DNA of 64,000 bases from Methylorubrum populi (GCA_020741775.1 DYYG01000042.1:26556-90555), one strand, 5' to 3'; shown: positions 16,522-29,905, counted from the first letter of the stretch. Program-made: numbers and translations. The notes: generated from the sequence alone by a model not told the origin.

Positions 16522-19020
16522 ATGGAAACTGTTCTGAACCGCCGAGCCCCATTGTCCCCATCTCCCGAGACGGGAACGCTCACCCGCGTCACCCTGCCGG
16601 TCACGGGCATGAGCTGTGCCTCCTGCGTCGGCCGCGTCGAGCGGGCTCTCGCCGCCTTGCCCGATGCGGCGGATGTTGCGGTGAATCTCGCGACCGGGCG
16701 GGCGAGCCTCGGCCTTCCGCCGGCGCTGCCTCCGGCGCGGGCGGTGGAGGCGATCCGCGATGCGGGCTACGACGTGCCCGAAACCGTTACCGCCCTCCGC
16801 GTCGAGGGGATGGACTGCGCCTCCTGCTCCGGCCGTGTCGAGCGGGCGCTGGCCGCCTTGCCCGGCGCGGTTTCCGCGAGCGTCAATCTCGCCACCGGCC
16901 GGGCGGAACTGCGCCACGTCGCCGGCCTCGTCTCGGCCGAGGAGGTCGCGGCGGCGATACGGGAGGCTGGCTACGAGCCGGCTTCCCTCGATGCCGCCCC
17001 GGATCGAGCGCACGACGAGCGGCAGGAGCGCGAGGCGGCGGCGCTGAGACGCGATCTCGTCGTTGCGGCCTTGCTCGCGATCCCGGTCGTCATCCTCGAC
17101 ATGGGCAGCCACCTGCTGCCGGGTTTCCACCATGCGGTAACCGGTCTCGTCGGCACCGGCGGCTTCGCCTGGATCCAGGCCGTGCTCGCGACCCTGGTGC
17201 TGGCGGGACCCGGTCGCCGCTTCTTCCGCGTCGGCGTGCCGAACCTGCTGCGCGGCCATCCCGATATGAACGCATTGGTCGCCCTCGGTGCCGGGGCCGC
17301 CTACCTGTTCTCGCTGGTCGCGACCGCCGCGCCCAGCTGGCTGCCGGAGGGCGCGGCGCATCTGTATTTCGAGGCGAGCGTCCTCATCGTCACGTTGATC
17401 CTGCTCGGGCGCAGCCTGGAGGCCCGCGCTCGGGGCCGAGCAGGCGCTGCCATCGCCCGGCTGATCGACCTCTCGCCCAAGACGGCTCGGCTGGTCGAGG
17501 CGGCGGGTGAGCGCGACGTACCGGCCGGTGCCCTCCGCATCGGCGACCGGGTGCGGGTGCGGCCGGGCGAGGGCATCGCGGCGGACGGCACGGTGGTGGC
17601 CGGTTCCTCCTTCGTCGATGAGAGCATGATCACTGGAGAGCCGGTGCCGGTCGAGAAGGGCGAGGGTGCCCGCGTCGTCGCCGGCACCCTCAACACCACC
17701 GGCAGCTTCGACCTTGTCGTGGACCGCGTCGGTGCCGACACCGCCCTCGCGCGGATCGTGCGCATGGTCGAGGAGGCACAGGGTGGAAAGCTGCCGATCC
17801 AGGCCCTGGTCGACCGGGTCACCCTGTGGTTCGTGCCCGCCGTCATCGCCATCGCTGCGCTGACGTTTGTCGCATGGCTCGCCTTCGGGCCGTCCCCGGC
17901 CCTCGGCCATGCCCTGGTCGCCGGGATCGCCGTCCTCATCATCGCCTGCCCCTGCGCCATGGGTCTGGCGACGCCGGTCTCGATCATGGTCGGCACCGGC
18001 CGGGCGGCGGAACGCGGCGTGCTGTTCCGTCAGGGAGCGGCGCTCCAGGGCCTCCGTGACGTCGCCGTCATCGCCCTCGACAAGACCGGAACCCTCACCG
18101 AGGGCAGGCCGCGCCTGACCGACTGCGTCACCGCCGCCGGCTTCACCCGTGAAACGGTGCTGGCTCTGGCGGGCGCCGTCGAGTCCCGTTCCGAGCACCC
18201 GGTCGCCCGCGCCGTCGCCGAGGCGGCGCGGGAGGCGGGCGCCGTGCCCGCAGCGGAGGCCTTCGAGGCGGTGCCGGGCCATGGCGTTTCCGCGACCGTC
18301 GAGGGGAAGCCGGTCGTCCTCGGCAGCCGCCGCTTCATGGACAGGCTCGGCATCGACACTGCCGCCCTCGATGAAGAGGCGGAGCGGCTCGCCGGGGCGG
18401 GCAAGAGCCCGATCTTCGTGGCGATCTCCGGCCGCCTCGCGGCGCTGCTGGCTGTGGCCGATCCGGTCAAGCCGGAAGCGAAGACAGCCCTCGACGCCCT
18501 GCGCGCGAAGGGGCTGCGGGTGGCGATGCTGACGGGCGATGCGCGCGCCACCGCCGAGGCGGTCGCCGGCGCACTCGGCATCGACGACGTCGACGCCGAA
18601 TTGCTGCCGGAGGACAAGGTGAGCGCCTTGCGGGCCCTGCGTGAGCGACACGGGCCTGTGGCCTTCGTCGGCGACGGGATCAACGATGCTCCGGCTTTGG
18701 CGGAGGCGGAGGTCGGCATCGCCATCGGAACTGGCACGGATATCGCCGTCGAGAGCGCCGACGTGGTGCTGATGTCCGGCGCCCTGGGCGGCTTGGTCGA
18801 GGCGGTGGTCCTGTCGCGGGCGACCTTGGCCAATATCCGCCAGAACCTGTTCTGGGCCTTCGCCTACAACGCCGCGCTGATCCCGGTTGCCGCCGGCCTT
18901 CTCGCGGTGTTTGGCGGGCCTCAGCTCTCCCCGGTTCTGGCGGCGGGAGCGATGGCCTTGTCCAGTGTCTTCGTCGTCGGCAATGCCTTGCGCCTGCGCC
19001 GGGCAGGAGCGGCCTCATGA
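16522..19020 (+). CDS. copA: Cu(I)-exporting P1B-type ATPase
   Basis: An 832-residue inner-membrane ATPase that pumps Cu(I) out of the cytoplasm. Two N-terminal heavy-metal domains carry MSCASC (residues 30-35) and MDCASC (about 97-102). The membrane metal site is CPC at about 476-478. The phosphorylation motif DKTGTLTEG is near 520, and the hinge [10 protein letters not shown] near 717. The phosphatase loop is TGEP. The last membrane pair contains the usual YNAALIP. ATG was chosen as the first in frame. The predicted transcript would begin almost at this codon, so translation may be leaderless. Overlaps cueR by ATGA. Confidence 0.95.
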   Translation: METVLNRRAPLSPSPETGTLTRVTLPVTGMSCASCVGRVERALAALPDAADVAVNLATGRASLGLPPALPPARAVEAIRDAGYDVPETVTALRVEGMDCASCSGRVERALAALPGAVSASVNLATGRAELRHVAGLVSAEEVAAAIREAGYEPASLDAAPDRAHDERQEREAAALRRDLVVAALLAIPVVILDMGSHLLPGFHHAVTGLVGTGGFAWIQAVLATLVLAGPGRRFFRVGVPNLLRGHPDMNALVALGAGAAYLFSLVATAAPSWLPEGAAHLYFEASVLIVTLILLGRSLEARARGRAGAAIARLIDLSPKTARLVEAAGERDVPAGALRIGDRVRVRPGEGIAADGTVVAGSSFVDESMITGEPVPVEKGEGARVVAGTLNTTGSFDLVVDRVGADTALARIVRMVEEAQGGKLPIQALVDRVTLWFVPAVIAIAALTFVAWLAFGPSPALGHALVAGIAVLIIACPCAMGLATPVSIMVGTGRAAERGVLFRQGAALQGLRDVAVIALDKTGTLTEGRPRLTDCVTAAGFTRETVLALAGAVESRSEHPVARAVAEAAREAGAVPAAEAFEAVPGHGVSATVEGKPVVLGSRRFMDRLGIDTAALDEEAERLAGAGKSPIFVAISGRLAALLAVADPVKPEAKTALDALRAKGLRVAMLTGDARATAEAVAGALGIDDVDAELLPEDKVSALRALRERHGPVAFVGDGINDAPALAEAEVGIAIGTGTDIAVESADVVLMSGALGGLVEAVVLSRATLANIRQNLFWAFAYNAALIPVAAGLLAVFGGPQLSPVLAAGAMALSSVFVVGNALRLRRAGAAS

Positions 19021-19442
19021 GGGCTGGAGAGCGCAGCGTCACCATCGGCGAGGCCGCGCGGGCGACCGGCGTCTCGGCCAAGATGATCCGCTACTACGAG
19101 GAGACCGGCCTGCTCGGCCCGGCGGAGCGGACGGCTTCGGGCTATCGCCTCTATGGCGCGCGCGATCTCCACGCCCTGCGCTTCGTCCGCCGGGCCCGCG
19201 ATCTCGGCTTCTCCATCGCCGAGATCGCGGAACTTCTCGCCCTCTGGCATGACCGCTCCCGGGCCAGCGGCGCGGTCAAGGCGGTGGCACTCGCCCATGT
19301 CGCGGATCTACGCCGCCGCATCACCGAACTGGAGGCGATGGCGCGCACCCTCGACAACCTCGCCGAAAGCTGCTGCGGCGACGAACGCCCCGATTGCCCC
19401 ATCCTCGACGATCTGGCGGGCGGACCGGAAACCCCAGGCTAG
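19017..19442 (+). CDS. cueR: Copper-responsive MerR-family regulator
   Basis: A 141-residue activator/repressor. The N-terminal winged helix is visible in [24 protein letters not shown], and [15 protein letters not shown] completes it. A dimerisation helix leads to a C-terminal metal loop with cysteines at about 119 and 127, eight residues apart (CCGDERPDC), as in E. coli CueR Cys112/Cys120. Translational coupling to copA through an ATGA overlap places the regulator under the promoter it controls, giving autoregulation. The stop codon lies in the first unit of a downstream repeat. Confidence 0.92.
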   Translation: MRAGERSVTIGEAARATGVSAKMIRYYEETGLLGPAERTASGYRLYGARDLHALRFVRRARDLGFSIAEIAELLALWHDRSRASGAVKAVALAHVADLRRRITELEAMARTLDNLAESCCGDERPDCPILDDLAGGPETPG

Positions 19443-19546
19443 AGCATATTCCATGATCCTTGGATCACGAAAAATGCTCTAGCCGCTTGATCGTGCCGCA
19501 TTTTCTCTCGCGGAACCGGCAACCACTTCCGCGGAAAATGCTCTAG
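19439..19546. repeat. CTAGAGCAT interspersed repeat, three units
   Basis: CTAGAGCAT at 19439 and its complement ATGCTCTAG at 19474 and 19538 enclose A/T-rich pieces such as GAAAAATGCTCTAG and GGAAAATGCTCTAG. The first two form a hairpin that includes GATCCTTGGATC. Similar TAGAGCATTTTCCG elements are scattered in Rhizobiales genomes. It starts inside the cueR stop codon and fills half of the spacer before the amidohydrolase gene; it may act as a terminator for the copper operon. Confidence 0.62.
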
Positions 19547-19647
19547 GATCGTCCGCGACGGGCCGGCGCAGACCTGCGGCCCAAGCTTGACCGTTGACCT
19601 GCCGGTGGCCTTCTGCTTGCTGGGGATGATCCCGAAAGGTTGGATCC

Positions 19648-20820
19648 ATGCCCATCCTCGACCGCATCGCCGATCTCACCCCGGAGATCACCGCCTGGCG
19701 GCACGACCTCCACGCACATCCGGAGCTTCAATACGACGTGCACCGCACCGCCGGCATCGTCGCCGAGAAGCTGCGCGCCTTCGGCTGTGACGAGGTCGTC
19801 ACCGGCATTGGCCGCACCGGCGTCGTCGGCGTGATCCGGGGGCGGTCGCACGGATCGAACCGGGCCATCGGCCTGCGCGCCGACATGGACGCGCTGCCGA
19901 TCCAGGAGGTGCGCGACCTTCCCTATCGCTCGACGGTTCCGGGAAAGATGCATGCCTGCGGCCATGACGGGCACACCGCCATGCTGCTCGGCGCCGCCAA
20001 ATACCTCGCCGAAACCCGCGACTTCGACGGCAGCGCCGTGCTGATCTTTCAGCCGGCGGAGGAGGGCGGCGGCGGCGGCGAAGCCATGGTACAAGATGGG
20101 ATGATGGAGCGCTTCGGCGTCGAGACCGTCTACGGCCTGCACAACATCCCCAACCAGCCCCTCGGCACCTTCGCGATCCGCCCCGGCCCGATCATGGCCT
20201 CGACCGATCGCTTCACCATCACGGTCGAGGGTAGGGGAGGGCACGCGGCCCTGCCACAGGCGGCCATCGATACGGTGCTGGTCGCCAGCCACATCGTGGT
20301 CGCCCTGCAATCCATCGTCGCCCGCGCCGTCGATCCGCTCGATTCGGCGGTCGTGTCGGTCTGTGCCGTCGATGCCGGTGAGGCTTTCAACGTGCTGCCG
20401 CAGACCGCCGAGCTGCGCGGAACCATGCGGGCGCTGACCCCCGCCGTGCGCGAATTGATGCGGACACGCCTGCAGATGATTGTGCAGAACGTCGCCGCCG
20501 CCTTCGGCGCCACCGTGCAGATCGATTTCGCCAGTGGCTATCCGGCGACGGAGAATCATCCGGCCGAGACGGATTTCATGGCCGATGTGGCGGCTCAGAT
20601 CGTCGGGCCTGAGAAGGTGGACCGTGCCGTCGCGCCGATGATGGCGGCCGAAGACTTCTCCTACATGCTCGCCCACCGCCCCGGTGCCTATATTTTCATG
20701 GGCAACGGCCCGTCGGCAGGGCTGCACCACCCGGAATACGACTTCAACGACTCGGCGATCCCCTATGGCGCCTCCCTCTGGGCGCGGATCATCGAGACCG
20801 GGTTGCCGATACGGGATTGA
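19648..20820 (+). CDS. M20 family amidohydrolase (hippurate hydrolase type)
   Basis: A 390-residue cytosolic metallohydrolase that should release amino or carboxylic acids from N-acyl amino acids. Seen: RHDLHAHPELQYD near the start, LRADMDALPIQE, the metal site MHACGHDGHTAMLLGAA near residue 107, QPAEEGGGGGEAM with the catalytic glutamate, and GRGGHAALPQ in the dimerisation domain. The C-terminal metal histidine is in GLHHPEYDFND. Natural substrate is not predictable; relatives act on hippurate, indole-acetyl-amino acids or N-acetyl-diaminopimelate. Single gene, GGAT-type weak ribosome site. Confidence 0.85.
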   Translation: MPILDRIADLTPEITAWRHDLHAHPELQYDVHRTAGIVAEKLRAFGCDEVVTGIGRTGVVGVIRGRSHGSNRAIGLRADMDALPIQEVRDLPYRSTVPGKMHACGHDGHTAMLLGAAKYLAETRDFDGSAVLIFQPAEEGGGGGEAMVQDGMMERFGVETVYGLHNIPNQPLGTFAIRPGPIMASTDRFTITVEGRGGHAALPQAAIDTVLVASHIVVALQSIVARAVDPLDSAVVSVCAVDAGEAFNVLPQTAELRGTMRALTPAVRELMRTRLQMIVQNVAAAFGATVQIDFASGYPATENHPAETDFMADVAAQIVGPEKVDRAVAPMMAAEDFSYMLAHRPGAYIFMGNGPSAGLHHPEYDFNDSAIPYGASLWARIIETGLPIRD

Positions 20821-20905
20821 GCGGGGGAAGCGCCGATGTCGGAGCGCTGCCTCTCGATTCTCTGAGAGGGCTGGCCTCCCGCGCTTCCGCGTCGCGAGGC
20901 GGCTC

Positions 20906-22585
20906 TCAGGCGGCGTGGACCCGCGACAGGAAGGTGCCGATGGCGGCCTGGAGCGCTGCGCTGCCATCGCCGACCCGCTCGGCGCCGGATCGGACCTCGT
21001 CGGATCGTTCCTCGTTGGACACCGCCGCGACGCGAACCCCGACGATGCTGTCAGAGACCGTGCGGACATCCGCCGCCGCACTCGCGATGGAGCGGGCGAT
21101 CTCATGGCTGGCCTGCCCCTGCTGCTCGGCCGAGGCCGCGACCTCCGCCGCGATGAGGTTGAGCTGAGCGATCGTCCGCTCGATGCCGCCGATGGCACTG
21201 CTCGTGCCGCCGGCTGCCTGCTGGATCGCGGTGACCTGGGCGGCGATGCGGTCGGTCGCCGCCGCGGTCTGGTTGGCCAAGGCCTTCACCTCGCCCGCCA
21301 CCACCGCGAAGCCCCGGCCAGCCTCTCCGGCGCGTGCCGCCTCGATGGTCGCGTTGAGAGCCAGCAGGTTGGTCTGCTCGGCGACGGTACGGATCAGCGC
21401 CACTACCGTGCCGACCTCCTCCGCTGCCCGCGACAGGCTGGCCACGGTCACTTCCAGCCCTTGGGTCTCCGTGAGCGCCGTTTCGGCGATCCGGCTCGCG
21501 TGCCGGACGCGCTCGCCGATGCTCTGAGCCGAACTCGATAGCTCCTCCGCCGCCCCGGCGATGCTGTCCACCATACCCGCAGATTGATTCGATGCCGTGG
21601 CGACGCGGCCGGCGCGCAGGGTGGTGTCGCCCGCCGTCTCGCGCAGCCGGTCGGCCGCGGCGCGCATGACCTCGGCCGATTCCGTGAGTTCGATGACCGC
21701 GCGCCGTGTCTCGTCCTCGAAGATCTCCGTCGCTGCCGCGAGACGTGCGCCGCGCGCGCCGTCCTCCGCCTGCCGTTCACGGGCGGATTGATCGAGGTGG
21801 CGCTTCTCGATCAGAGCGGCGCGGAAATGCGCGATGGTCCTGGCCATCTCACCGACCTCGTCACGCCGCCCGGTGAACGGCACCGTCTCGTCCAGGCGGT
21901 CATCGGCGAGGGCCTGCATCGTTGTCTTCAGCCGGTGCAGCGGGTGCTCGATCTGCGTCCGGATCATCCAGAAGGCGGCCGCGAGCGCCAGAACCAGGGC
22001 CGTGGCGGGGACGGCGACGAGGGTGACGAAAGCCAACCGCTGCGCCGAGGCCGCCGCCTCGCGCTGTCCGTCGAGGCGGGCCAGCACGTCCCGCCCGAGG
22101 GCGCTGATCTCCGCCACCATGCGCTCGCGGTTCTTTACCGTCGCCTCCTCGCTCGCCTGGATCAGCGCCGCACGGGGGGAGAGGGTCAGGCCGAGTTCCG
22201 CAGTCTCGGTCTGGTAGGCCACGAATTCCTTGACCGCGAGATCGAGTCGCCGCCGCCGGTCCTGCGGTAGGTGCCCCTCCATCGCCGTCAGGAACGGGCC
22301 TCGAGCCGCCTCGACCTCGCCCAGGGCTGTCTGCAGGGCGGAGAGATGCTCCTTCGCCTCGGCCGTGTTGGCAGCCGTGTAAACAGCCGTGGCCTGGACG
22401 ACCGCGTGTTCGATCGACTGGGCGAGGCTTCGTGCCTGCAATCCGGCATTCCAGAAGGATTCGGTGGCGGCCGTGCGGGCCTGTTCCTCCGCCGCCTGCT
22501 GCAGGGCGAAGGCCGAGATGCCGGCGCCGACGAGCCCGAGCAAGCAGACGATCGTCGAGAGCTTGAGACCAAGAGATACGCGCAT
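20906..22585 (-). CDS. Methyl-accepting chemotaxis protein
   Basis: A 559-residue membrane chemoreceptor. A first membrane helix covers residues 7-29, followed by a periplasmic helical-bundle sensor of about 155 residues. The second membrane helix is near 186-210 and a HAMP domain with [13 protein letters not shown] and [10 protein letters not shown] follows. The signalling hairpin tip reads [21 protein letters not shown], and flanking coiled coil extends to the C-terminus. No CheR-binding pentapeptide is visible at the end. The start codon lies two bases beyond a strong hairpin and U-tract, so expression may depend on how that structure is handled. No ligand can be assigned. Confidence 0.9.
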   Translation of the reverse strand: MRVSLGLKLSTIVCLLGLVGAGISAFALQQAAEEQARTAATESFWNAGLQARSLAQSIEHAVVQATAVYTAANTAEAKEHLSALQTALGEVEAARGPFLTAMEGHLPQDRRRRLDLAVKEFVAYQTETAELGLTLSPRAALIQASEEATVKNRERMVAEISALGRDVLARLDGQREAAASAQRLAFVTLVAVPATALVLALAAAFWMIRTQIEHPLHRLKTTMQALADDRLDETVPFTGRRDEVGEMARTIAHFRAALIEKRHLDQSARERQAEDGARGARLAAATEIFEDETRRAVIELTESAEVMRAAADRLRETAGDTTLRAGRVATASNQSAGMVDSIAGAAEELSSSAQSIGERVRHASRIAETALTETQGLEVTVASLSRAAEEVGTVVALIRTVAEQTNLLALNATIEAARAGEAGRGFAVVAGEVKALANQTAAATDRIAAQVTAIQQAAGGTSSAIGGIERTIAQLNLIAAEVAASAEQQGQASHEIARSIASAAADVRTVSDSIVGVRVAAVSNEERSDEVRSGAERVGDGSAALQAAIGTFLSRVHAA

Positions 22586-22587
22586 GA

Positions 22588-22621
22588 AAAAGCCCGCCGG
22601 TCCGATTGACGGCGGGCTTTT
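22588..22621. terminator. Rho-independent-type hairpin abutting the chemoreceptor start
   Basis: Eleven-base perfect arms (AAAAGCCCGCC and GGCGGGCTTTT) with a 12-base loop, reading in both directions into T-runs. On the minus strand the run of five T is followed by C and then the ATG of the chemoreceptor gene. It probably ends truB transcription, but it also occupies the place of the chemoreceptor's Shine-Dalgarno sequence. Confidence 0.75.
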
Positions 22622-22692
22622 ATGATATTCGAGCTTGCTTGAGCGTTAAATGAAGTTGGCTATCGAATAAGGATGCGATGACGACTTCGTGT

Positions 22693-22732
22693 CGCCCGCT
22701 AATTACTCGAATTTTCGAAAAATTAGCGGGCG
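22693..22732. repeat. 12-bp inverted repeat downstream of truB
   Basis: CGCCCGCTAATT pairs perfectly with AATTAGCGGGCG across a 16-base AT-rich loop that contains a further TCGA/TCGA stem. It starts about 12 bases beyond the truB stop. No T-run follows the minus-strand stem, so it looks more like a 3'-end stabiliser or protein site than a simple terminator. Confidence 0.55.
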
Positions 22733-22744
22733 GCTTTGGCAAGA

Positions 22745-23770
22745 TTAGTTTCTCTGCGGCGCAGTCCCACCCAAATGGAACACCCGGTGCGGCACCAGCT
22801 CGCCGCGCTCGACATCGCCAACCGCGACGAGGACGCCGCCACAGGTGGCGAAGGCCTTGCCTTCCGTGGGAGCGTCCTGCCCGCGCAGGATCACCGGCTG
22901 CCCGCGCATCAGACGCAGGCCCATGTCACGGCTGACCGTAACCGAGGGAATCTCGTCCAGCGCCGTCTCGACCGGGTGGAGATGCATCTCCGTGCTCTCC
23001 TCCAGAGCGGCGACGCTGCAAGCGCTGGCCTCTTCGAAGGGGCCGACGCGGGTGCGCCGCAGGGCAGAGACGTGGCCGTAGCAGCCGAGCATCCGCCCGA
23101 GGTCGCGGGCCAGCGCGCGGACATAGGTGCCCTTGCCGCATTCGGCGGCCAGCACCGTGCGGTCGCCCTCATGCTCGATCACCGAGAGATGATCGATGCG
23201 CACCGCGCGGGCCACGAGTTCCACCACCTCACCATCGCGGGCGAGATCGTAGGCGCGCTCACCCTGGATCTTGATGGCGGAGAAGCGCGGCGGAACCTGC
23301 TCGATCTCGCCGACGAAGGACGGCAGGGCCGCCTCGACCGCCTCTCGGGTCGGACGGACGTCGCTTGTGGCGATCGGGCGTCCCTCGGCGTCGTCGGTAT
23401 CGGTCTCGATGCCCCAGGTCACCTCGAAGCGGTAGGCCTTGCGGCCGTCCATGACGAAGGGGACCGTCTTGGTCGCCTCACCGAGGGCGATCGGCAGGAT
23501 GCCGGAGGCCAGCGGGTCGAGGGTGCCGGCATGGCCGGCCTTCTTGGCATTGAACAGGCGCTTCACCACCGCCACGGCCTGGGTCGAAGTGATGCCGACG
23601 CCCTTGTCGAGCACCACCCAGCCGCTCACGTCGTTCTTCTTCGGCCGGTCGTGACGCGGTCGCCCGCGTTGGGGGCGGCGTCCGCTCCGCGGCGGACCAT
23701 CCCGGCGGACATCACCGCGCGGCCCCTGCGGCACCTCGACGGCGCGTTCGGAAGAAATCTCGTCCTGCAT
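22745..23770 (-). CDS. truB: tRNA pseudouridine(55) synthase
   Basis: A 341-residue enzyme that makes pseudouridine 55 in the T-loop of tRNA. The catalytic aspartate lies in GHAGTLDPLASG near residue 84. GWVVLDKGVGITST and the C-terminal PUA-like region (GQPVILRGQD) fit the family. The first 45 residues are a basic Arg/Pro/Gly-rich extension not needed for the fold. Last gene of the rimP-nusA-ylxR-infB-rbfA-truB group on the minus strand, 105 bases after rbfA. The rpsO and pnp genes that often follow truB in alphaproteobacteria are not here. Confidence 0.93.
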   Translation of the reverse strand: MQDEISSERAVEVPQGPRGDVRRDGPPRSGRRPQRGRPRHDRPKKNDVSGWVVLDKGVGITSTQAVAVVKRLFNAKKAGHAGTLDPLASGILPIALGEATKTVPFVMDGRKAYRFEVTWGIETDTDDAEGRPIATSDVRPTREAVEAALPSFVGEIEQVPPRFSAIKIQGERAYDLARDGEVVELVARAVRIDHLSVIEHEGDRTVLAAECGKGTYVRALARDLGRMLGCYGHVSALRRTRVGPFEEASACSVAALEESTEMHLHPVETALDEIPSVTVSRDMGLRLMRGQPVILRGQDAPTEGKAFATCGGVLVAVGDVERGELVPHRVFHLGGTAPQRN

Positions 23771-23874
23771 CCTGTCCTCGATCGACGGGTAGTATTCGAC
23801 GGACTCGTCCCGTCACGGGCTCGTGCCGGCCCGGTTGGCAAAAGGACGGCCTGGAGCGGCCGCCCGAATAGGGA

Positions 23875-24312
23875 TCAATCGCGCGAGGGCGAATCCGGTT
23901 CGGCCTCGTCGTCCTCGCGGGGGGCACTCTCAAGATCCCGCTGGACCTTGTCGCTGCGGAGCAGGCGGTCGATGCGGGCGGCCTCGTCGAAGGTCTCATC
24001 CCGACGGAAGCGCAGCTCGGGAGCATATTTCAGGTTCACCCGCCGGGCCACCTCCTGACGGAGGATCTTTTTATGGCGCTCCAGCGCAGCGATCACGGGC
24101 GTTTCGTCCTGGCCGCCGAGCGGCATGACGTAGGCGGTGGCGAGCTTGAGATCCGGCGACATGCGGACCTCCGGGACGGTGACCACGTGTGAGGCGAGCA
24201 CCGGATCTTGGATGTCGCCGCGCTGGAGCACCTCGGCCAGGGCGTGGCGCACGAGTTCGGCCACGCGCTGCTGGCGCTGCGAGGGGCCGGAGGAGGTTTG
24301 CTTCTGGGCCAT
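23875..24312 (-). CDS. rbfA: 30S ribosome-binding factor A
   Basis: A 145-residue KH-fold factor for late 16S rRNA/30S maturation and cold adaptation. Recognised by [18 protein letters not shown] at the start, [20 protein letters not shown] in the core and [19 protein letters not shown] near residue 100. The acidic/charged tail ends in [10 protein letters not shown], common in alphaproteobacterial copies. It lies between infB and truB, separated from infB by a terminator-like hairpin. Confidence 0.92.
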   Translation of the reverse strand: MAQKQTSSGPSQRQQRVAELVRHALAEVLQRGDIQDPVLASHVVTVPEVRMSPDLKLATAYVMPLGGQDETPVIAALERHKKILRQEVARRVNLKYAPELRFRRDETFDEAARIDRLLRSDKVQRDLESAPREDDEAEPDSPSRD

Positions 24313-24374
24313 CGGCTGATCGACACCGCGGAGCCGTCAGGCTCGCGTCTTGAAAGGAGTCTCTGGAAACAAAG

Positions 24375-24400
24375 GGGGCCGCAGCTTTCGCTGCGGCCCC
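24375..24400 (-). terminator. Terminator-like hairpin after infB
   Basis: GGGGCCGCAG and CTGCGGCCCC pair perfectly, extended by one C-G pair onto a TTTC tetraloop. On the minus strand the stem is followed by CTTTGTTTCC. It stands 30 bases past the infB stop, so rbfA-truB may be partly uncoupled from upstream transcription. Confidence 0.72.
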
Positions 24401-24429
24401 GCTTCCGTGGAGCGGAGAGAAGAGACCGC

Positions 24430-27396
<2,967 letters not shown>

Positions 27397-27460
27397 TCAG
27401 TCTGAACCCTGAGGGCTTCCATCGTCCCATCGACCGGCGGCGGACATGCCCGGCCGATAA

Positions 27461-28201
27461 TCAACTCATGTCGTCGTCGTGCGAATCGAAGGCGGCCGCG
27501 CCAGCATCGAGCGGGGCGTCCTCCCTGGACGCCGACGCCATACCCTCGAAGGTGCGGAACCGACGCCAACGCGCGAGACAGCCGGTTGTGCCGGCTCCCG
27601 CGATGAGGGCAGCGTGTATCACATGATCCCGGCCCAATGCCATGTCCAATTCGGCGTTGGACAGGTCATCGACAACCGGAATGCGCGATATGGCATCGCC
27701 ATAGCGCCGCCGCAAGGCGGCAGCGAGCTTGCGGCGGCCATCCGGCATGGCATCGCTGGCATGGATCAGCGCCGCGACGCCCTCGCTTCCGAGGATAGCC
27801 GACTCAACTTTGCCGAAGCCGGTGACGACGCAGCCGGCCTTGTTGGCCAATGCCAGAGCCTGCCGCAGATCCGTGCGCAGCCCTTCCGCCACCTGATCCG
27901 CGAGGTCGGGATCGACCTTCACTTCACTGGTCTTGAAGGCGCGGTTGAAGGCACGGCGCTTCACCGCCGCCTCGACGGAGGCCCGGTTCGCGCTCACCCA
28001 GGCACCACGGCCCGGCAGGCGAGCGCGCAGATCGGGCACCACCCGGCCATCGGGCCCCCGCACGAAGCGGATCATTTTCTTGGGTAGCAGCGCCTCGCGG
28101 GTGACGATGCAGGTGCGCACGGGCTCCCGGCCGCGGCCGGGGCCACGGTCGAGGATCGGACCGTCTTCGGTCTCCTCGTCCTGTGCGATCATGTCCTGCA
28201 C
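27461..28201 (-). CDS. YlxR/DUF448 nucleic-acid-binding protein with L7Ae-like C-terminus
   Basis: A 246-residue member of the nusA-infB neighbourhood. The N-terminal YlxR fold is visible in RTCIVTREALLPKKMIRFV, then GRVVPDLRARLPGRGAWV with the conserved G-R-G-A-W turn. A following domain resembles ribosomal protein L7Ae (ALALANKAGCVVTGFGKVE). The gene lies 21 bases after nusA and before infB, the usual place. The family is thought to bind RNA and in some bacteria influences RNase P or transcription; precise function here is not known. Confidence 0.85.
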   Translation of the reverse strand: MQDMIAQDEETEDGPILDRGPGRGREPVRTCIVTREALLPKKMIRFVRGPDGRVVPDLRARLPGRGAWVSANRASVEAAVKRRAFNRAFKTSEVKVDPDLADQVAEGLRTDLRQALALANKAGCVVTGFGKVESAILGSEGVAALIHASDAMPDGRRKLAAALRRRYGDAISRIPVVDDLSNAELDMALGRDHVIHAALIAGAGTTGCLARWRRFRTFEGMASASREDAPLDAGAAAFDSHDDDMS

Positions 28202-28222
28202 CGTCCCCGTTCCGATCCCGGC

Positions 28223-29905
28223 TCAGGCCTGCTGCGTCTCATCGGTGGCTTCGTCGGAGGCAGGCTCGTCGGATGCGTGCTCTTCGGACACCTCGCCCTC
28301 GTGAGCTTCGCCCTCGGATTCCTCGCCCTCGACGGCCTCGACTTCCGGCTCCGGCGGCGCCTCGATCCAGCCGGCATGCACGCGCGCGGCCATGATCAGG
28401 GCTTCGGCCTCGGCCCGCGACAGTTCGAAGCCATCGAGGAAGCCAGCATGGCGCACGGCCTCGGGGCCACGGCCCTCGGTGTAACCGACGAGGTCGTCGG
28501 TGGCGCAGCCGGCGAGGTCTTCGACGCTTTTCACGTCGTTCTCGCCCAGCGCCACCATCATCGCGGTGGTCACACCGTCGATCTCGCGCAGATTGTCCTC
28601 GACGCCGAGCTCGCGGCGGCGGTCGTCCTGCTCCTGCTCGATGCGGGCGAGGTAATCCTGGGCGCGGGCCTGGATCTCGGCACCGGTCTCCTCATCGAGA
28701 CCCTGGATGCCCGACAGCTCGGCCACGTCGACATAGGCGATTTCCTCGACATTGCGGAAACCCTCCGCCGCGAGGAGCTGACCGACCGTCTCGTCGACGT
28801 CCAGGGCTTCCATGAAGGCTTGGGTGCGCTCGGCGAATTCCTTCTGGCGGCGCTCCGATTCCTCGGCCTCGGTCAGGATGTCGATGTCCCAGCCGGTGAG
28901 CTGGGAAGCCAGCCGAACGTTCTGGCCGCGGCGGCCGATGGCCAGCGAGAGCTGGTCGTCGGGCACCACGACCTCGATGCGGTCGGCCTCCTCGTCGAGC
29001 ACCACCTTGACGACCTCGGCCGGCTGCAGCGCATTGACGATGAAGGTCGCCTGATCCTGCGACCACGGAATGATGTCGATCTTCTCGCCCTGCAGCTCGC
29101 CGACTACCGCCTGAACGCGGGAGCCGCGCATGCCGACGCAGGCGCCGACCGGATCGATCGAGGAATCGCGCGAGATCACGGCGATCTTGGCGCGAGAACC
29201 CGGATCGCGGGCGACCGCCTTCACCTCGACGATGCCGTCATAGATTTCCGGCACTTCCTGACCGAACAGCTTGGCCATGAATTGCGGGTGGGAGCGCGAG
29301 AGGAAGATCTGCGGGCCGCGCACTTCGGAGCGCACGTCGAACAGGTAGGAGCGGATGCGGTCACCGGGGCGGAAGGTCTCGCGCGGAATCATCTCGTCGC
29401 GGCGGACGATGCCCTCACCGCGGCCCAGATCGACGATGACGTTGCCGTACTCGACGCGCTTGACCACGCCGTTGAGGATCTCGCCGATGCGGTCCTTGTA
29501 CTCGTCGTACTGGCGGGCGCGCTCGGCGTCGCGCACCTTCTGCACGATGACCTGCTTGGCCGATTGCGCGGCGACGCGGCCGAAATCGAAAGGCGGCAGA
29601 GTGTCGGAGATCACGTCGCCGACGAGAGCGCCCGGATTGTAGCGGCGGGCCTGGTCGAGGGTGATCTCGCGGGCGTCGTTCTCGACCTGATCGACAACGA
29701 GCAGGTGGCGCGACAGGCGCAGGGCCCCGCTCTTCGGATCGATCTCGGCATGCACGTCGGTTTCGGCGCCGTAGCGGGAGCGGGCGGCCTTGGCGATCGC
29801 CTCCTCCATCGCCTCGATGACGATCTGGCGGTCGATCACTTTCTCGCGGGCCACCGCCTCGGCGATCTGTAGGAGTTCGAGCCGGTTGGCGCTGACGACG
29901 GCCAT
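28223..29905 (-). CDS. nusA: Transcription termination/antitermination factor NusA
   Basis: A 560-residue RNA-polymerase-binding factor controlling pausing, termination and antitermination. Domains in order: N-terminal RNAP-binding part ([16 protein letters not shown]), S1 domain beginning after residue 130 ([17 protein letters not shown]), KH1 and KH2 ([30 protein letters not shown]), then acidic repeats with helix-hairpin-helix-like segments ([15 protein letters not shown]). The tail is strongly acidic ([13 protein letters not shown]). Start taken at MAVVSANR, preceded by GAAGGA; the open frame continues 25 codons upstream. Confidence 0.95.
   Translation of the reverse strand: MAVVSANRLELLQIAEAVAREKVIDRQIVIEAMEEAIAKAARSRYGAETDVHAEIDPKSGALRLSRHLLVVDQVENDAREITLDQARRYNPGALVGDVISDTLPPFDFGRVAAQSAKQVIVQKVRDAERARQYDEYKDRIGEILNGVVKRVEYGNVIVDLGRGEGIVRRDEMIPRETFRPGDRIRSYLFDVRSEVRGPQIFLSRSHPQFMAKLFGQEVPEIYDGIVEVKAVARDPGSRAKIAVISRDSSIDPVGACVGMRGSRVQAVVGELQGEKIDIIPWSQDQATFIVNALQPAEVVKVVLDEEADRIEVVVPDDQLSLAIGRRGQNVRLASQLTGWDIDILTEAEESERRQKEFAERTQAFMEALDVDETVGQLLAAEGFRNVEEIAYVDVAELSGIQGLDEETGAEIQARAQDYLARIEQEQDDRRRELGVEDNLREIDGVTTAMMVALGENDVKSVEDLAGCATDDLVGYTEGRGPEAVRHAGFLDGFELSRAEAEALIMAARVHAGWIEAPPEPEVEAVEGEESEGEAHEGEVSEEHASDEPASDEATDETQQA

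Noticed and set aside
16177..18651. 824-codon open frame antisense to copA
   Set aside because: It mirrors copA codon positions in very GC-rich DNA, has no family motif, and copA is certain.
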